16,990 bases of DNA from BQJD01 sp964350265 (GTDB lineage Bacteria; Pseudomonadota; Gammaproteobacteria; Arenicellales; CAJQKF01): positions 1 to 16,990 of the forward strand of contig CAYGJZ010000082.1 in assembly GCA_964350265.1 (NCBI GenBank), given 5' to 3'. The notes under the pieces were generated by a model. The model had not been told where the DNA came from. It was given only the letters and a program-made list of their open reading frames with translations, and did not search any database. Positions 15,884 through 16,990 of the stretch are shown piece by piece (position 1 is the first letter of the stretch; each line of letters begins with the position of its first letter). The translations under genes and the position numbers were made by a program.

Positions 15884-16969
15884 ATGAATCCCGTGATCAC
15901 CGAAATCCGCGCGCGTGCCGTTGCCGCGCCCATCCGCCGGCCGCCGATGTCGGCCAGTGGTGCCATCGACAAGGCGGCGCTGGTGCTGATCGATCTCGAT
16001 ACCGATGCCGGGGTCACCGGGCATGCCTACCTGTTCGCCTTCGGCAGCGCCATGCTGCGGCCGCTGTGCGGCTGCGTGGAGGCGGCCGCCGCCGAGGCCC
16101 GTGGCCAGGCACTGGCACCGCTGGCCCTGGATGCCCGCCTGCGGCGACGCTTCACGCTGATCGATCCCAAGGGCCTGCTCGGCCTGGCCCTGGCCGGCAT
16201 CGACATGGCGGCCTGGGATGCGCTGGCGCGCTGGCGGGAACTGCCACTGGTGCGGCTGCTCGGGGCCGAGCCGCGTCCGCTGCCGGCCTACAACAGCTGC
16301 GGCCTGTGGATCGGTCCGGTGGAAGCGCTGGCCGACGAGGCCGATGCCCTGTGCGACGAAGGCGGCTTCGATGCCATCAAGGTGCGCCTCGGCCGGCCCG
16401 ACGGCAACGCCGATGTCGACGCCGTTCGACGTCTGCGTCGCCACCTGCCGGACTCGGTGTCGCTGATGAGCGACTTCAACCAGTCGCTGTCGCGCAACGA
16501 GGCCACGCTGCGCTGCCAGCGGCTCGACGACGAGGGCCTGTACTGGTTCGAGGAGCCCCTGCGTCACGACGACTACGAGGGCTGCGCGGAACTCGCCGGC
16601 CGGCTGCTCACGCCGCTGCAGATCGGCGAGAACCTGGCCGGTCCCAACGACCTGCAGCGGGCCATCGACGCCGGCGCCGCCCGCTACTGCATGCCCGACG
16701 TGCAGCGCATTGGCGGCGTCACCGGCTGGCTGCGTGCCGCCGCCATCGCCCATGCCCACGACATCGATCTCTCCAGCCACCTGTTCCCGGAGATCAGCGT
16801 CCACCTGCTGGCCGCCTCGCCCACGGCGCACTGGCTGGAGTACATGGACTGGGCCAACCCGGTGCTGGCCGAGCCGCTGGCGGTGGTGAACGGACAGGTC
16901 ATCGCCCCGGAACGGCCGGGTACCGGGATTGCCTGGGACGAGGACGCGGTCGCCCGCTACGCGGTGTAG
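15884..16969 (+). CDS. Mandelate racemase-like enolase-superfamily enzyme
   Basis: Enolase-superfamily enzymes abstract the alpha proton of a carboxylate in a Mg2+ site. The 361-residue product aligns with Pseudomonas mandelate racemase at a constant +2 offset. It keeps metal ligands Asp197 (SDFNQS), Glu223 (FEEP) and Glu249 (IGEN). It also keeps the His299-Asp272 dyad (SSHLF; MPDVQRIGG) and Glu319 (HWLE). The segments HDDYEGC, GGVTGWLRAAA and SPTAHWLEYMDW are strikingly similar. The first lysine of KxK is kept (Lys166), but the second, the S-specific base in mandelate racemase, is Arg168 (IKVRLG). A racemase or a sugar-acid/hydroxy-acid dehydratase is possible. ATG 15884 follows GGAGG (15870-15874) with 9-nt spacing. 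It is divergent from the lyase-like gene. Confidence 0.9.
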   Translation: MNPVITEIRARAVAAPIRRPPMSASGAIDKAALVLIDLDTDAGVTGHAYLFAFGSAMLRPLCGCVEAAAAEARGQALAPLALDARLRRRFTLIDPKGLLGLALAGIDMAAWDALARWRELPLVRLLGAEPRPLPAYNSCGLWIGPVEALADEADALCDEGGFDAIKVRLGRPDGNADVDAVRRLRRHLPDSVSLMSDFNQSLSRNEATLRCQRLDDEGLYWFEEPLRHDDYEGCAELAGRLLTPLQIGENLAGPNDLQRAIDAGAARYCMPDVQRIGGVTGWLRAAAIAHAHDIDLSSHLFPEISVHLLAASPTAHWLEYMDWANPVLAEPLAVVNGQVIAPERPGTGIAWDEDAVARYAV

Positions 16970-16989
16970 CGCTCTTCGCCCGGGATCGC
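16957..16989 (-). CDS. Possible C-terminus of a converging gene (partial)
   Basis: On the - strand the last bases read AIPGEERYTA followed by TAG (complement of 16957-16959). This looks like a natural protein end and would overlap the racemase-like gene by 13 bp. With only ten codons visible, this is a weak call and no function can be assigned. Confidence 0.22.
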   Translation of the reverse strand, partial: AIPGEERYTA

Positions 16990-16990
16990 C

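Overview
The window is a GC-rich chromosomal segment with tightly packed genes. The run lepA - lepB - DUF4845-like gene - rnc - era - recO is typical of Gammaproteobacteria. Together with a yggX homologue, an ErpA-like A-type Fe-S carrier and a TolC-type outer-membrane protein, it points to a free-living, high-GC gammaproteobacterium, perhaps near Chromatiales/Xanthomonadales. That finer placement is a guess from protein flavour. About 18 genes are supported, and seven of them appear to start at TTG or GTG.

Region 1 (about 1-5650, + strand) is housekeeping: translation GTPase LepA, signal peptidase I, a small membrane protein, RNase III, Era and RecO, with short spacers or overlaps. The largest spacer (2762-2880) holds a possible promoter and an RNA-structure-prone leader in front of the rnc cluster. 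yggX (5669-5947, - strand) converges on recO, so the pdxJ gene often found after recO is absent here.

Region 2 (about 5948-8365): an A-type Fe-S carrier with a Gly/Cys-rich tail is followed 25 bp later by an ATP-grasp protein resembling L-amino-acid ligases. The ATP-grasp gene runs tail to tail into a secreted outer-membrane beta-barrel protein, and their 3' ends overlap by 16 bp.

Region 3 (about 8500-13144, + strand): a good sigma70-like promoter precedes a four-gene operon whose genes overlap at ATGA/TTGA junctions. It encodes a TolC-type channel, an HlyD/MacA-type adaptor, a LolD/MacB-type ATPase and a MacB/FtsX-type permease. Together these would form a complete tripartite ABC export system spanning both membranes.

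Region 4 (about 13187-15757, - strand) encodes three exported proteins. One is an unrecognised protein with a glycine-rich hinge, one is a Sel1-repeat protein, and one is a polysaccharide-lyase-like protein interrupted by a 100-N assembly gap (15007-15106). A strong 15-bp imperfect inverted repeat sits at the end of the Sel1 gene.

Region 5 (15884-16969, + strand) is an enolase-superfamily enzyme very like mandelate racemase, but with the second lysine of the KxK motif replaced by arginine. The last bases may hold the C-terminus of a converging gene.

No RNA gene, CRISPR array, insertion sequence, integrase or defence system was seen. The most unusual items are the LAL-like ATP-grasp protein beside the Fe-S carrier, the KxR racemase homologue, the inverted repeat at 14142-14186 and the structured rnc leader.
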